DNA of 64,000 nt from Rhabditoides inermis (taxonomy: Eukaryota > Nematoda > Chromadorea > Rhabditida > Rhabditidae). The stretch is from contig CAWZYM010000004.1 of assembly GCA_963966185.1 (NCBI GenBank), positions 264,940-328,939 on the forward strand. Reading direction: 5' to 3'. Positions 44,581 to 57,500 of this stretch are shown here, piece after piece. The stretch's first letter is position 1, and each line of letters begins with the position of its first letter. Position numbers and translations under genes: made by a program. The notes under the pieces were generated by a model. It was given only the letters and a program-made list of their open reading frames with translations. It ran no database searches and was not told the origin of the DNA.

Positions 44581-46640
44581 ATGGCTTCGGAAGGTTTCGC
44601 TTCCTCTGATACTGTCGTGTTGTGCCCTCTCCAACCCGTTGTCATGAGCTCTACTGCTTCTTCAACCGTTGGTTTATTTTGATTTACCTCAAACTGTGTA
44701 ATTAAACCTACTCCGGAAAGAGTATAAACTACCACGAAAATACCTCAAATGAAGTGATTAAACCTACTCCGAAACGAGTATAATCTAACGAATTTTGAGT
44801 AATTAAACCTACTCTTATTCTAGTGTATTGTTTGTTGTAATTATGATTATGCTTTCAAAGTGCGTTTTAGGGCGAAAGCAATGCTCGTCTTTCCGCTGGT
44901 CGTGAATCGAATGTTCCCGATGATGACCTCTTTGCCGGCCTCGACTGGGCAGCTCCGTCCAAGTCCTATGTAGATCTGCAAATTGAGTCCCCATCCGTGT
45001 CTGTGGCCGCGGAAATCAACGAAAACACCAGCAATGGATCTACTGAGTGAGTTGTTGTACGTTTGCATATTTGTCATTCCCTTCGTTATATGTTTTGCAT
45101 TATTTCTATTTCAGAAAGCCGCAGAAACGTGCACGCAAGGTTGCTTCCGCATCAACGCGCGTTAAGCGTGCCAAGAAGGATACGTCATGTGTTGTCGATC
45201 TCGATGAGCTCGAAGGCCATTCTGATTCTGATGACGAATTGGACAACTACTACTATCTTGTTCCGAATCCTCGCGATGATTTGATTGAAAAGGTTGGTAA
45301 TTGGGAATCTGTTTTTGTATGATTATGAGAAATGAGATTTTCAGGTCCGAAACGAACTGGAGCAGGAACTGACCGATGATACACTTCTGAAGGCTACGAA
45401 AGATTTCGAGGTAGCCAAATCCAAGATGGCAGCCTACCGCAGTCGCTGTCTTGAAGCTGAAAAAATTGCTTCCGAGTCTAGGGTACGTTTTTATTAGTTT
45501 CACTTTTCGATTTAATTTCTGACCTCCGACTTGTTAAGAATCGTGAGATGTTCGTATGTTTCGCGTGCGGGCGTTCCTTCTTCAGTGAGGAAATGATCCG
45601 TGAGCACGTTCAGACTAAACATATCGACCCGCAGATTAACAACAAGGTGTGTTCTATTTTCCAATGTTTGTAGTAATGTTTTTTATTTTGTTTGTTTTTA
45701 GGATCGAATGTTCAAGTGTGAGCAGTGTTTCCGGTGCTTCAAGAGACCGCATCACTTGAGGCGTCATGTTCAAAACGAACACTCCACTATTCCCGCCAAG
45801 CAGAAACATCCGTGCAAACTCTGCTCTCTCGCTTTCTCGTGAGTTTTATAATTTACGATATGTTTCACTGTTCTAAGTATATATTTTCAGTTCGTCCACT
45901 ACTCTAGAGATTCATTCCATTCGAGTACACGGGGTGGACACCTATGGACAGAAGCGAACAACAGACGAGTGGGTGCGGTGTGATATATGTCAAGTCAAGT
46001 TTGCTACGTCGGAGGAAGTGAAGGTAATTATTTTGTTCGGAATGTCAATGTATGTTAATTTTGATATTATAGCGTCACAGTTACTGGTGTCGGAATCGCG
46101 AAAAGATAAAGAAGAATCGTGCCTCCAAGTCGCCTATGCTCACTCCTGCTAGCATTTCTAGCAGCGTCAGCTCATCCGGAAGTCCTGCTCTGCAGAGGCC
46201 CGTTCTCGGTTCGTGTTTTGATCTACCAAACTTTTGTACCCACATTTTTCCAGACAAGTCTTGTCCGTTCTGTGGACGTTCGTGTGCTTCGATGCAGTCT
46301 CGCAATCGTCACATTGAAAGAGTTCACCCGGAGAAGGTTGGCACTGCTGAAGCTGAGCCGAAATATATCAAGATCGAATCGGTAAGTTTTTTTTAACTTC
46401 AAATGATGTTGTTGCATTTCTTGTTTTCAGCCATCGCTACAGTTCGGATGCGAAGTGTGTTTCAAGCAGTTCACTACGTCAGCTTCGCTAAGCCTTCACA
46501 AGAAAAGAGTACACGATCAGCATCTCCACTTTGCATGTCACTGTGGAAAGGCTTATCCCATCATGAGTGAACTCACCAAGCATCAGAAGATGGTCCATGA
46601 CAAGAAGTCTGATACTATTACCGAGTTCGATGAACTGTAG
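44581..46640 (+). CDS. C2H2 zinc-finger protein 2
   Basis: Exons: 44581-44667, 44871-45046, 45115-45292, 45345-45482, 45539-45646, 45702-45838, 45891-46023, 46073-46208, 46254-46381, 46431-46640; about 476 residues. Exon 1 requires a GTTGGT donor; the same donor is used after exon 3, which supports it. The N-terminal third is acidic with a basic patch (KPQKRARKVA). C2H2 fingers follow: FVCFACGRSFFSEEMIREH, FKCEQCFRCFKRPHHLRRH, HPCKLCSLAF, VRCDICQVKFATSEEVK, CPFCGRSCASMQSRNRH, FGCEVCFKQFTTSASLSLH and FACHCGKAYPIMSELTKH. It is likely a sequence-specific transcription factor. Intron 1 contains three ~60-bp repeats with TTAAACCTACTC. No ortholog is named. Confidence 0.8.
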
Positions 46641-48935
46641 TTCCCGTTGTATGTATTACGATATTGATTACGTTGTATTGTGTTACGGGTTTTTATCTTT
46701 TGCCATTGCCCAGATTCTATATAAAAAATATTTCAAATTACATTTTGGTCTGTCAACAACACACTTTGATATGCATTCGAATTCAGTTCAGAGAAGAATT
46801 TAGAAAAGAGCGTCGCTTGTATGATTGTTTGGGTTTGTCTTTCTAATCCGGTCATTGCGATCGAACGATAAAGAACTGAAGTCCTCCATTGCTCCAGGCC
46901 AGAAACACAATTTTATGAGATTTGCGTCATTGTATGTATAATGGTCAGAGCATCGATCACTGATCGCTTCAGTTCATTCCAAATTGCGGCGCTGACTGCG
47001 CACGGTGCAAAAACGACAGCCAAGGCGCAACAATGGTATATTTAACCTGAAGAAATGACGGAAACATTAGTAGATTTCTGTTTGTATTTTGTTTGCCTTT
47101 TTCTTCCGGCGATGTTTCCGTGAATGGTCGTATAGTGCGCGAGGCGAGGCAGCGGACGTTTCATGTATGTGTGTGTGACTGTGCAGTGGACTGTTTGCAT
47201 TTGGAGAGCGGAATCGGGGAGAGGAGGAGGAGGGGGTTGAGTCAGACGGAGACGAGCCGCCGCGCTCATCAAACACAGCACAGCTGTAGTCAGCCAGAGT
47301 GACTGACCGGACTCTTGTTATTCCCCACTGATAGCACTGATTTGCTGTGTGATTACGGCTATTAATTGATTTGAGAAGTGATATTTTATATTGAACTTGT
47401 GAAATGTGAATGTGGGGCTTGTGTGTACGTGCTGGTGTGAAATGTGAATGTGGGGCTTGTGTGTACGTGCTGGTGAGAATACATTCGATACAGATCCCTT
47501 CTGTTGCCGGATCGCATTTCACTCATGCCTCTACCTGGGAACGCGACCTCCCCGGGCACCGCTCGGCCCGCTTTCGTCTTGCGTCCTTCCGCGCTTACGG
47601 TCGTAATTTCGACGGGCTAATCTGTTGTGGTGGGGCGGCTGTGTCGTCTCGTGCGATCAAATATGCTAACCCTTTCTTGGCCCTTGTGACCGGGGGAGAG
47701 GGGGGGGGATGTTTGCTCACATTGGTGCGCGCGGCGGCGCGGCGGTGTTCCAGCCGGCTCAGGTGTGCTCTGGCGGACGCGACTCGCATCGATCGATGAC
47801 TCACTCTCCTAACGGCTTCATTGACGGGGCTCGATTTGTGCGTGTGTGATCGTATTCGGTGTGTGACTGCGCGGTTCTCACGGTGTGTCGTCAACCGTTC
47901 GATGATCGTTAGAGAGATCGATCTGATTCTATCGTTTTTATTGGGAAGCTGGTGAATAATAGTGACTCGTGACACGTTCGGATTATTGAATTCATCTCAT
48001 TGAGTATTCGAATGTTCGTCTATTCTATTTTCTTTGCTGTTCCTCACGAAATTTGTAGGAGCGAGGAGTGGTATGAGATCGATTTCTATTTCATCTCATT
48101 CTGAATGAGAAAGGTATTGCAAATGCGCTTCATGTTCCGTCTGATTTTCATTATGCTACATTGTGATGTATTCCTTTTAATCATATGTATTGTTTCATCA
48201 AATGTATTTTCATTGATACTTGATACTCAATTTGAATTTATTTTGCTATTAGGCTGCGCGTATGTGTCTCCATCTCCAACACTCTCTCTTTCGTACTCTC
48301 AGCCACATATGATTTATCATTTTCTCCATTCCAACCAATCGATATACTCATGTATCGATCGTAGTTTATCAGCTTCATCCCTTTGTGGTGCGCCGGCATG
48401 TGCCCAGTGACTCACTAAGCATACGATCTAGTCAATTTCCGTATGACACATATGAATATTCTTTTGTGAGTGAATCACGGCCGTCGCGAGATTCCTATTT
48501 ATCATATAGATGAAATACTAGTATCATAGCTCTCCTTGATGTATTCGATATACTAATGGACAGCTCCTCTAATCTCTAATCAGTCGCGGTACCTTTACCT
48601 TTTACCAATGTACATCTACCACCCGCCTCTAATCAGTGCACCATGGTCCGCGCTTACTCATCTAAGCCATAAATGGAATCGATCGGTACGCCGGCTCTTT
48701 ATCAGTGCTTATCACCACTATTCCGTCGGTGCCCACTCGCGTCCCCGGACCGACTCAACCATCATCCCTATCTACCTGTGCTCACCTCGATTATTTGTAC
48801 TGTTCGCGCGACTGATTTGAAATAACTTACTGTACATACCTCTCCTTTAATCACCTCGAATATTCGTACTGTTCGCGCGACTGATTTGAAATAATTTACC
48901 ATGTACTATGCATCTCTTTCCTTTCAGATTCCACG
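46641..48935. other. 2.3 kb intergenic region, no gene seen
   Basis: I find no supported exon. Small tandem duplications are present: GTGAATGTGGGGCTTGTGTG occurs twice at 47405-47470, and a ~70-bp unit with TTCGCGCGACTGATTTGAAA occurs twice at 48785-48900. The end (CTTTCAG, 48921-48927) is an acceptor nine bases before the next ATG, so an upstream noncoding exon or trans-splicing is possible. Confidence 0.5.
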
Positions 48936-50268
48936 ATGCAATTGCGGCCACGGCACATCGCTCTCATCGCCGTTCTCGCCGCGTTTGGTAAGCTTCTCTA
49001 TCATTTTGTAAACTCTTCGAATTCCTTTCACGAAACACCGGCAAAAGTGTTTGGAAGAGACTGTCCGAAGCCAGACAAAATATTCGTCGTACTGATCTCC
49101 GTGCTCGTTTCAGTGTACGTGACGGAGGCGCAGGGCCTCAACGACCCTATTACGCAGTACATCGAGGGCCGGCTCGGCAACCGACGCATCTTCTGGTGCC
49201 CCTCCGGATACGGTCAGTCAGGCATACACGTCTCCCTTGTCGCTAACGGCGTGGCAATAATCTTAGCTAGTGGAAAACTGAAAAAAAATAGTTGACAGTT
49301 TAGTTGGTTCGTACTGTCTCAATCGAGTAGAGGTGCCAAAAAAAGAGCATAGTCCTTAGCTAGCGGAACAATAAGCCACGCTTTTCACAACTAATAAAAA
49401 GTAGTAGTTCGTAGTGATTTTTTGTTGATATTTGCTGATTCCCCTCACCCCCTCCTCTTCCAGGCTACCTCGCCTTTTGTCCGCAGCCGACCGACTGGGA
49501 CAACTACACGTGGTGCTGCACGTGGCCGTACATGGGCAGCTGGAAGCCGAGCTGCTGCCCGTTCGCCATCCCCACCGGCGCCGTCGTCACCATCATCATC
49601 GCCTCCATCGTTCTGCTCGCCGGTGAGTCGATTGATCGTTGAACAATTGATCGTACCACTCACGCAAGGCACGAAGTCGTAGCTTATGGCTGCTTGTGAG
49701 TCGAACCTTTCTAATTGTTTTGTATAAGTTCGGAGCTTTTGGCCGCTTGCCGGTGAGCAGTTATTCAATGAGCATACCACTTTGAATTTCTCGTATCTTA
49801 TTGCTGCTCGCTGGTGACAGATGTGCTGTGTTAATCAAGGCGCATACCACTGCAAATTTCGTGTAGAAATTCATAATTTTGGACGAAATTTAGAGCGGTG
49901 TGCTCCTTGAATCGTAACTTCGTAATTGATAGAACTAATTGGTAGATTGGTAGACGTAATTGGTAGAACTAATTGGCTTCGTAATTGGTAGAAAGTTTTT
50001 ACAGTCTTTCGATGTCTTATTTCCACACGGAACAATTAGAATTGGTCGACTAGTCATTCTGAGTAACGAGACAAATTATTCTTCGTTTCCTCTCTCTCCA
50101 ATTTCTGAATTATATCAGAGAAGGAGAAGATTAACAGGTAAATTTATTTTGACGATTTCAAAAAAAAATTATATTATTTCTTTTTCAGTGCTGATCGCGC
50201 TGTCATGCTGGTGCTGCTACTGCTGTCCACTCTACAAGCAGTTGTACGAGTATGACTACGACAATTAG
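48936..50268 (+). CDS. Small cysteine-rich single-pass membrane protein
   Basis: Four exons (48936-48987, 49114-49212, 49464-49622, 50189-50268; all phase 1) give 129 residues. The order is: signal peptide (ALIAVLAAFVYVTEAQ), an extracellular part with eight or so cysteines and tryptophans (WCPSGYGYLAFCPQP, WCCTWPYMGSWKPSCCPF), one transmembrane helix (VVTIIIASIVLLAVLIAL), a cytoplasmic cysteine cluster (SCWCCYCCPLY) likely to be palmitoylated, and a Tyr-rich end (YEYDYDN). The layout resembles small Shisa- or CX-type membrane proteins, but I do not recognise the exact family. Convergent with TIM23. Confidence 0.7.
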
Positions 50269-50970
50269 ACGACTCGCACCTCCTTCAACTTCCGCCCTCT
50301 ACCAGCCGGCCCAATCAGTCAGCTGATTAGGCAAGCGCCTCCTTATCATCTCGCTCGATACTCGTCTCCTTGTCTAGGCCCGATCGATAGCAATCGATAT
50401 CCACATCCATATCGCTGCCTGCGTGTCGCGTTTCTCTCCCCCCGCCTTGCTCACTCAGTTCGCACTTCCGAAGCACTACATTACTCAGCTCTCACTTAAA
50501 AGCGCGGCCAAATCTTATCGTCTAATAATTTGCAATATTTGACCACTGTGACATTGTGATGAATTTGATTAGTGATATTATGTGCACTCCCTATTTATCC
50601 ACCCACAAATCTACACAACACCTCGTGTTTTTGTTGACAAATGTTTATATATTTTGGAACAATTTTCGTCTTTTTTCGAGACGGAACAAAAGAATAAACT
50701 CTATATAAATGTGATTCGAAATCTGGTGCATAACTCTAACAGAGTGAATAACGAGTCAAACAGACAACACACGCAAAGCTATCCTACACTACTCGAAACT
50801 ATACAAAATCAAAATCACCGTCCACGCACACAAGACGAGAATGAGCAGAAGGGAGGGTGGGAGAGAGAGAGAGAGGAAATCAGTGGATCAAATGAGTCAG
50901 TCTGTAACCCTAGCGTAATACACAAGCACCCGGGGTCAAGGCGCGCATCTCGTCTACTTGTTCCCTGCTC
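50269..50970. other. Convergent intergenic region
   Basis: 3' ends of the membrane protein gene and of TIM23 meet here. AT-rich, with no exon seen. Confidence 0.55.
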
Positions 50971-52518
50971 TCACATCATTCCGACCATGTGCATCACCCG
51001 CTGCCTGCTGTCCGGATTCGCAATCGTCCACGCCGCCGCAGTCACCACACCGAACTGGAACAAGGCAAATTAGGGGAGGAAGACACCAGTACTCGTGATC
51101 GTGAGAATATGCGAGATGAGCGCTCATTCGATACAGCATTCGTCTACCAGCGCGAAATACCAGTACCGAACACCGGACTACGAAAAACGACCGTTGATAA
51201 ACCGATCGCGATTCGTTGGTACTACAAATTTTTGGCTATGACTAAACATACAAAAACGCGTCGCAATCGCGAGCTCGCCATTCTAAACGACTCACCGCCG
51301 CTCCGACTCCGGAGGCGCGCAGTCCGTGGGGCGCGCGGTAGATGGCGCCGGTGAGCGCGCCGGCCGCCAGGCTGTTCAGGTCGTCGTCGGCGCGAACGCT
51401 CTTCAGACCAATCTCCAGCGCAGAGTACATAAACACCTGCAAGTGTACTACTGTTTTCTATTATTTACATTCCATACTTGTGGTTTCCGGGGTTAACATC
51501 TTACATGAATAATTCGAGCAGCTTGAATAATGGACGTATCTGAATATGACTCATTCAACAATAACCGTTAATATGTTTGCACTAGCTTCCAGCAAACACA
51601 TCCCCGCACCCTCTTATTCTCATCAGTCAACCGTAAGAATAGCGTGATCAAACAAGAAGGAATGCGCGGACACGTGCGGAAGGGTAAAGTGGAATCATTA
51701 TCCATACAACAAAAAACACGAGTCCATACATCAAGAACATGAGGGTACATTGTAAACCAGTAAACGTGAGACTCACCACGGCTCCGGCGGGTTGGGCGAA
51801 TCCCGATCCGTGCTTCACCGTCGCGTTCGTCATACGAGTCAACCACGGCTTGCCGGTCTAAAGCAAAAATATACATGATCTAAATTCTACAAAGTTTTTT
51901 TAAACAATGAATTCGCAAAACGCACCAGCAGACGGGTCTCCTTGTTGAAGAGCTCGGGAATGGCGCCGCGCGCGCATCCAGCGAAGAAGCCGCCGCCCAC
52001 CGCCCAGCCAATGTGGCCGAGAGCGAACTCGAACTTACCCTGAACACAGCATTAGTTATAAACATTCACAAGTCATCACAAAATCATTAAAAACAGATAA
52101 GGAATACCTTTCCACTGTGCTGTCCTCCATCGGGCATGATGTATTGGGGGGTCGACGACGCAAACATGGACGGGTCCATCTGAAGAACACGTTACGTATA
52201 AATTATTTGATTAATTTAGAAAATTATGAAAGCACCTGGAGGTAGGGAGTCATCTGGCGGTTGAGCGGCACGCCTGCGCTCTTGATCTGGTCGAGAGCCA
52301 GCACGGGAGTCGCGAACGGCGACTCCATCAGCGGCTAAAGCAGTGAATAGTATATTGGGTAACAAATAGTATGGATATATAAAACGACTCACCTCGTTGT
52401 TAGATACAGCATTGTCGTTGATCTTCTCGAACTCGTTCGCGCCGACCTGATCCAAATGGGTCGTCTCGGGCGCCTCGGAGCCGCTGCTTCCTGAGATCCA
52501 GCCAAACCAGGAAGACAT
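50971..52518 (-). CDS. timm-23: Mitochondrial inner-membrane translocase subunit TIM23
   Basis: Seven phase-0 exons: 52393-52518, 52236-52334, 52108-52179, 51926-52039, 51777-51857, 51296-51436 and 50971-51054; 238 residues. TIM23 forms the core of the TIM23 complex that imports presequence proteins across the mitochondrial inner membrane. The N-terminal ~100 residues are the soluble intermembrane-space part. The Tim17/Tim22/Tim23 domain follows with its Gly-rich helices (KFEFALGHIGWAVGGGFFAG, FMYSALEIGLKS, and DDDLNSLAAGALTGAIYRAP), matching human AEDDLNTVAAGTMTGMLY. The C-terminal exon gives FGVVTAAAW. It lies downstream of the Jagunal gene on the same strand, 532 bases away. Confidence 0.9.
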
Positions 52519-53050
52519 GATCTACCCTTCAAGACAAACATAATCGTCATATTATAAAAGACATCAGAAAACATGAAACAGATAGCTTCAACGATAGACC
52601 GTTTGCGTGAAACATTATTCTTTCGAACATTCTAGACCGCGATAAGAGATTATACATCAACGATTCAGGCGGTAGCACTCCAATGATTGTATAGAACACG
52701 TTACAAATTTCGTAATACAAAATTGATAACCGATGACATGATGAAACAGTTCAAAAAAGTGATGCAAAATGGATGATGAGCGAACCTCTTTTTCCCCGTC
52801 CGTACTCACTACTCCGTTCGTGGCAGGACCAATGCATAAATATTTTTATTATTATAAATAAAAAAAACTTCTAGAACTATTTTTTTCATTTGCAGCTCAG
52901 ATGACACATTCGATAAAATAAAATAACATTTATTACATAACACAGAACATGAGAAATACAGCGCATATCACTCGTTCGACGACAGCAGAGTCGCACATAG
53001 GCAGATGGAACATTCACAAAAAACTGCAACTACACGGGATCTACTCTTGT
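52519..53050. other. Gap between jagn-1 and timm-23
   Basis: Contains a minus-strand AATAAA (about 52929-52934) that would end jagn-1 transcripts, then AT-rich sequence upstream of timm-23. An operon is possible but the distance is long. Confidence 0.5.
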
Positions 53051-54128
53051 CTAGTCGCGCTTGACAGGCGCCCAGGCGTTGGCGAGCTTGTAGCTGAACC
53101 ACATGGCGAACATGTGGATCTGGAGAGCGACGGCGAAGAAGACGTACCAGATGATCACCATCGGGAACGTGCCCTGAAAGGGTGTGGTTACGGTAAGAAT
53201 ATACAGTACCCCACGCCGTACTCACCTTGAAAGTGGGAGTGTTGCTGTTGTCCATGTCACGTACATAGTCGATCAGCTCGGGAATCTAAACAATTCGGTG
53301 AGGGATTATCATGTGGATTTGTGTCTATTCAAGTAGTGGATTCATACCGTCTACCTCATGAGTTCAAGAAGAATGACCTGAGAAAAAAATGATTCACCTG
53401 TCCTCCGAGTCCAATAGCGCAGGGAAGGACACCCAACATGAACTGGCCATAGTAGTGGTAGTTGATGAACATGAGCTGAAATCAAGAGTTGGTAAAAAAG
53501 ATTATGTATCAGTCATATGTAAGTAAACTTAGCTAAACAGCTCCTCTTTACGCCGCTGTATCTCACTCATCCTTGTCTCTCCCTTCTCCTTCATTCTTCC
53601 GGTGACTGATTCGTATTCATGCCTATGTTATTATCATATTTTTTTTTGCTGTCGTTCTACTTCTGTTACGTTTCTCACATTATTTCGATTAGAGGTAAAT
53701 GTCTATCACTCGAATATGAAAGGTGACCTTGTTCCTGGGGAAGGAGAGGAGGGCGAAGATGCAGGGCACGAACGAGAAGCACCACGCGTACTCCCACGGG
53801 TACGCCGACGGCATGTCCAGCTTCGACACAAAGTCGTTCTTCCATCCGAACTCCTTGATAGCAATCTCGGAACCGACCTACACAATCAATTGTCAGTCTA
53901 TGGCATTTCGAAAACTCAAGTACCTTGAACCACATGAAGATGAGCACCATGAAGTGAAGTCCGAAGAAAATCTTCAGAATGCCCTTGTACTGTGCACTAA
54001 ATACTCACAATCAATCACAATAACATAGTGCAACCTCACCTCTCCTGGTAGTGAGCAGCGACGCGCTGCCTGTGCTGGAAGTCGGTACCATCGGTACCTG
54101 CCGCGCGCGGACCAGCTTTAGATGACAT
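53051..54128 (-). CDS. jagn-1: Jagunal homolog, ER membrane protein
   Basis: Six exons (54040-54128, 53924-53996, 53728-53877, 53398-53475, 53226-53285, 53051-53173) encode 190 residues. Jagunal is a four-helix ER protein needed for ER organisation and secretory traffic. The start [20 protein letters not shown] is nearly the human JAGN1 start. Four hydrophobic segments follow ([26 protein letters not shown] with LSFPRNK after it; [28 protein letters not shown]), and the tail NAWAPVKRD ends in basic residues. A TTCAG acceptor three bases before the ATG suggests trans-splicing. Confidence 0.92.
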
Positions 54129-54507
54129 TACCTGAACATTACATCGAAATATAGTAATCAAAAATGATAATTCAACAAGTACGTACGACAAAAAAAGAGC
54201 AGCGCGTTTCGATCAATTTAGTACAGACAGAGAACAGATACGGATCATCGTCGTATAGAGTGCAGGTACAGTAGATTTCATCAGAGTAATGAGAGCAAAA
54301 ATCAATTATGATAATGCGGTCTACGATACGATACGCGCGCAAGGACAACCGGCTCTGCCAAACTACAAATGGCGTACCGAGGTGAGAGAGTGTGGAGAAA
54401 TGGAGAGGGCAGACGAAATAGGTATGACACAACCACACAACAACTGAAATAATGCACTGCAAAGTTTTGTCGAATTTTTTCTCAACATTTTTCTCAGATT
54501 TTTGAGT
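54129..54507. other. Divergent promoter region, jagn-1 and RCC1L
   Basis: About 380 bases between divergent starts; TTTCTCAG ends ten bases before the RCC1L ATG. No exon is visible. Confidence 0.5.
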
Positions 54508-57500
54508 ATGCGGAAGGAAGCAGACCTCCTCATGTATTTGGCAAGATCTCCCAATGTCTCCTCTATCCGCTTCTTCGCCTCCAAGACCAAACTCGTCACG
54601 AAACTCGAGGCACAAGTGAGTGTTTCGTATTTGATTTGTTTACATGTTCGTTTTGCATGTTTGTTTTTTAGGTGAAGCGGCGTGCGAACTGTGCGGTCTA
54701 CGGCTGCGGTCTGTCCGCGTCCGGCTCACTCGCCATCCCCTCGCTCGTAGTCAACAAGAACATCGTCACTGCCAAGGTGTGTCCGGTGCATTTGCGAAGC
54801 GGGGAATCATAAGTCATCGTCATAGTTATATAGAGGTTTTGCTAGGTATATTTTGTTGAGAAGTCTGCTGTAAGATAGTCATACTTATAGGGGACAGACT
54901 CACTCCGAACACATTAGATGCGGTGATAAGAGGGATATTGAAGATGCCGAAGCCGTACAATAGTCAATATCTATTTTTTTCACGACAGTGATATTGACAT
55001 GAAACGCGATTTTGAATAAACCTTTGATACGGATCATCGTAACTTCGACTTTGACATTGGCAGGAAGCGCTGCGGCCGATGCGCATCAGCTACTGCAACC
55101 TGCGCGAGATCAAGCACGTCGCCGCCGGATTCGGATTCTCACTCTTCGCCAGCAAGGACAAGGTGCGTGTCATGTACTCATTTGTTCTGTTTTATCAACC
55201 TGATTCCGACATAAATGTTAGATGGGTTATCTCAGTTATCTGGTAGCACACACAATCCATACAGTGTCGGAATTGGGCTTCTTTACAATAGTGCGGCGCG
55301 AGTCCTGATTGCTAATGGTAGATGGGGCGTTAACATGAAGTGCCGGGATAAATTGTGTTACAAATGTATCTATTGTCGTTCACTTGAATCGTCAATCCAA
55401 GTGTACATGCTAACATTGGGATAGCGCGCATATCTCATTCCTGCATGCTTCACTGTATCCCTCTCAGCTTTACGGCTCGGGTCTGAACAACCGCGCGCAG
55501 ATCGCCGGTCACTTGACAGAGGACGGCAATGGACAGGACTACTACATCAGCGGCAAGCGCATCGCCCTCCCCGAAGGTGTGCGATGAAGAGAGTAATAAT
55601 CAGAACAGTAGCGGCCAGTCTTTTCGAAACTCCCTTCGATACTGACTTCGAAACGCCTTCGAAAAACGAAAACAACCAAATAGCGTGTTCCGAAGGCGTT
55701 TCGAAGAAGCTGTTTTGAAGATACTGACCACACCTAAAGAAAGAACACGTTAAGCAATAATAGCGTAACCACTTGTAGCCACGTATATACTTGAAACAGT
55801 ATCCTGTTTCGATCCATTAACCTGCATTGCAAAGCCCACATTCCTACATGGCACACACTGTTTCTGCACTTTCGCCTTACATGCTAACTGATTGCTTCCT
55901 GGACCATTAGAGTACCATTCTTGACGTGTAGACCTCCGGGTTTCCCTTCACTTCCATGCCAACTGGTATCTCTCGCGCAGAAGAACTGATTGCTGGGCTT
56001 CATAATGATCAATCAATCAATTGTTTATCCGGAGTCGTTATATCTGAATATGACAATACAATCATAATGATCTGAAGCATACAGTAGTGCCTGAGATGCT
56101 AGATACATAATAATGGTCACTGATTCAGGCAAGATCCTATCGATCTCGGCCGGCCGCGCGCACTCTCTGGTCGCCACCACGTCGGGTGTGTACGCGTTCG
56201 GGGAGAACGTGCACGCACAGTGCGCGGCCGGGCATGACGAGGAGATGGTGGTGGCGGTGAGTTGTCAAAGATCATTAATTATATGTTATACAATACGTTT
56301 ATTATGATCTTTTGTGCTGTGCTCATTGTATTTGGACCATTGCGAAGTAGTTGGAGTAGTCTTGCCTTGCAGCGCGGCGAGGCGTCGCTCCGCGCGCTCG
56401 ACCTGCCCTCAACGGCGGTGAAGCAGGTGCATTGCGCGCTCGACACTTCGTTCGTGCTGATGGAGAGTGGAGAGGTGGGTATTTATGATGTTGATGGAAG
56501 GCTCGAAGATAGTGGGAGTGAAGTCACTTATGTTGGTTGAAAGACACGTTGTGCTAGAGAAAACCATTATATCACGTTTTCTACTCGTCGCGTTTTCTTT
56601 TGTAATTTCTCTATTACGTGTTAAATCTTATATTGATCATGTGTGTTGATCTCTTGTGATCAGATCTACTCGTTCGGACTCAACGAGGACGGTCAGTGCG
56701 GCACGGGTACGGGGCAAGGAGTGGTGCGCGAGCCGCAGCTAGTCCAAGGTGCGTGCGCTCTCCCTCTCTCCCCTCTCTCCCCTCTCTCCCCTCTCTCCTT
56801 CTCCCCCCGCTCTCCCTCTCTCCCTCCCCTCTCTCCCTCTCTCCCTCCCCTCTCTTCCCTCTCTCCCCTCTCTCCCTCTCCCCCTCTCTCCTTCTCCCTT
56901 CCCTTTCTCCCCTTTCTCCCTCTCTCCCCTCTCTCCCCTCTCTCCCTCCCCTCTCTCCCTCTCTCCCTCCCCTCTCTCCCCTCTCTCCCCTCTCTCCCTC
57001 TCCCCCTCTCTCCTTCTCCCTCCCCTTTCTCCCCTTTCTCCCTCTCCCCCTCTCTCCTTCTCCCTCCCCTCCCTCCCCTCTCTCCCTCTCTCCTTCTCCC
57101 TCCCCTCCGTCCCCTCTCTCCCTCTCTTCTTCTCCCTCCCCTCCCTCCCCTCTCTCCCTCTCTTCTTCTCCCTCCCCTCCCTCCCCTCTCTCCCCTCTCT
57201 CCCTCTCTCCTTCTCTCCTTCTCTCCTTCTCCCTCCCCTCCCTCCCCTCTCTCCCTCTCTCCTTCTCCCTCCCCTTCCTCCCCTCCCTCCCCTCTCTCCC
57301 TCTCTCCTTCTCCATCCCCTCTCTTCCTCTCTTCTTCTCCCTCCCCTCCCTCCCCTCTCTCCCTCTCTCCTTCTCCCTCCCCTTCCTCCCCTCCCTCCCC
57401 TCTCTCCCTCTCTCCTTCTCCATCCCCTCTCTCCCCTCTCTCCCCTCTCTCCCTCTCCCCCTCTCTCCTTCTCCCTCCCCTTTCTCCCCTTTCTCCCTCT

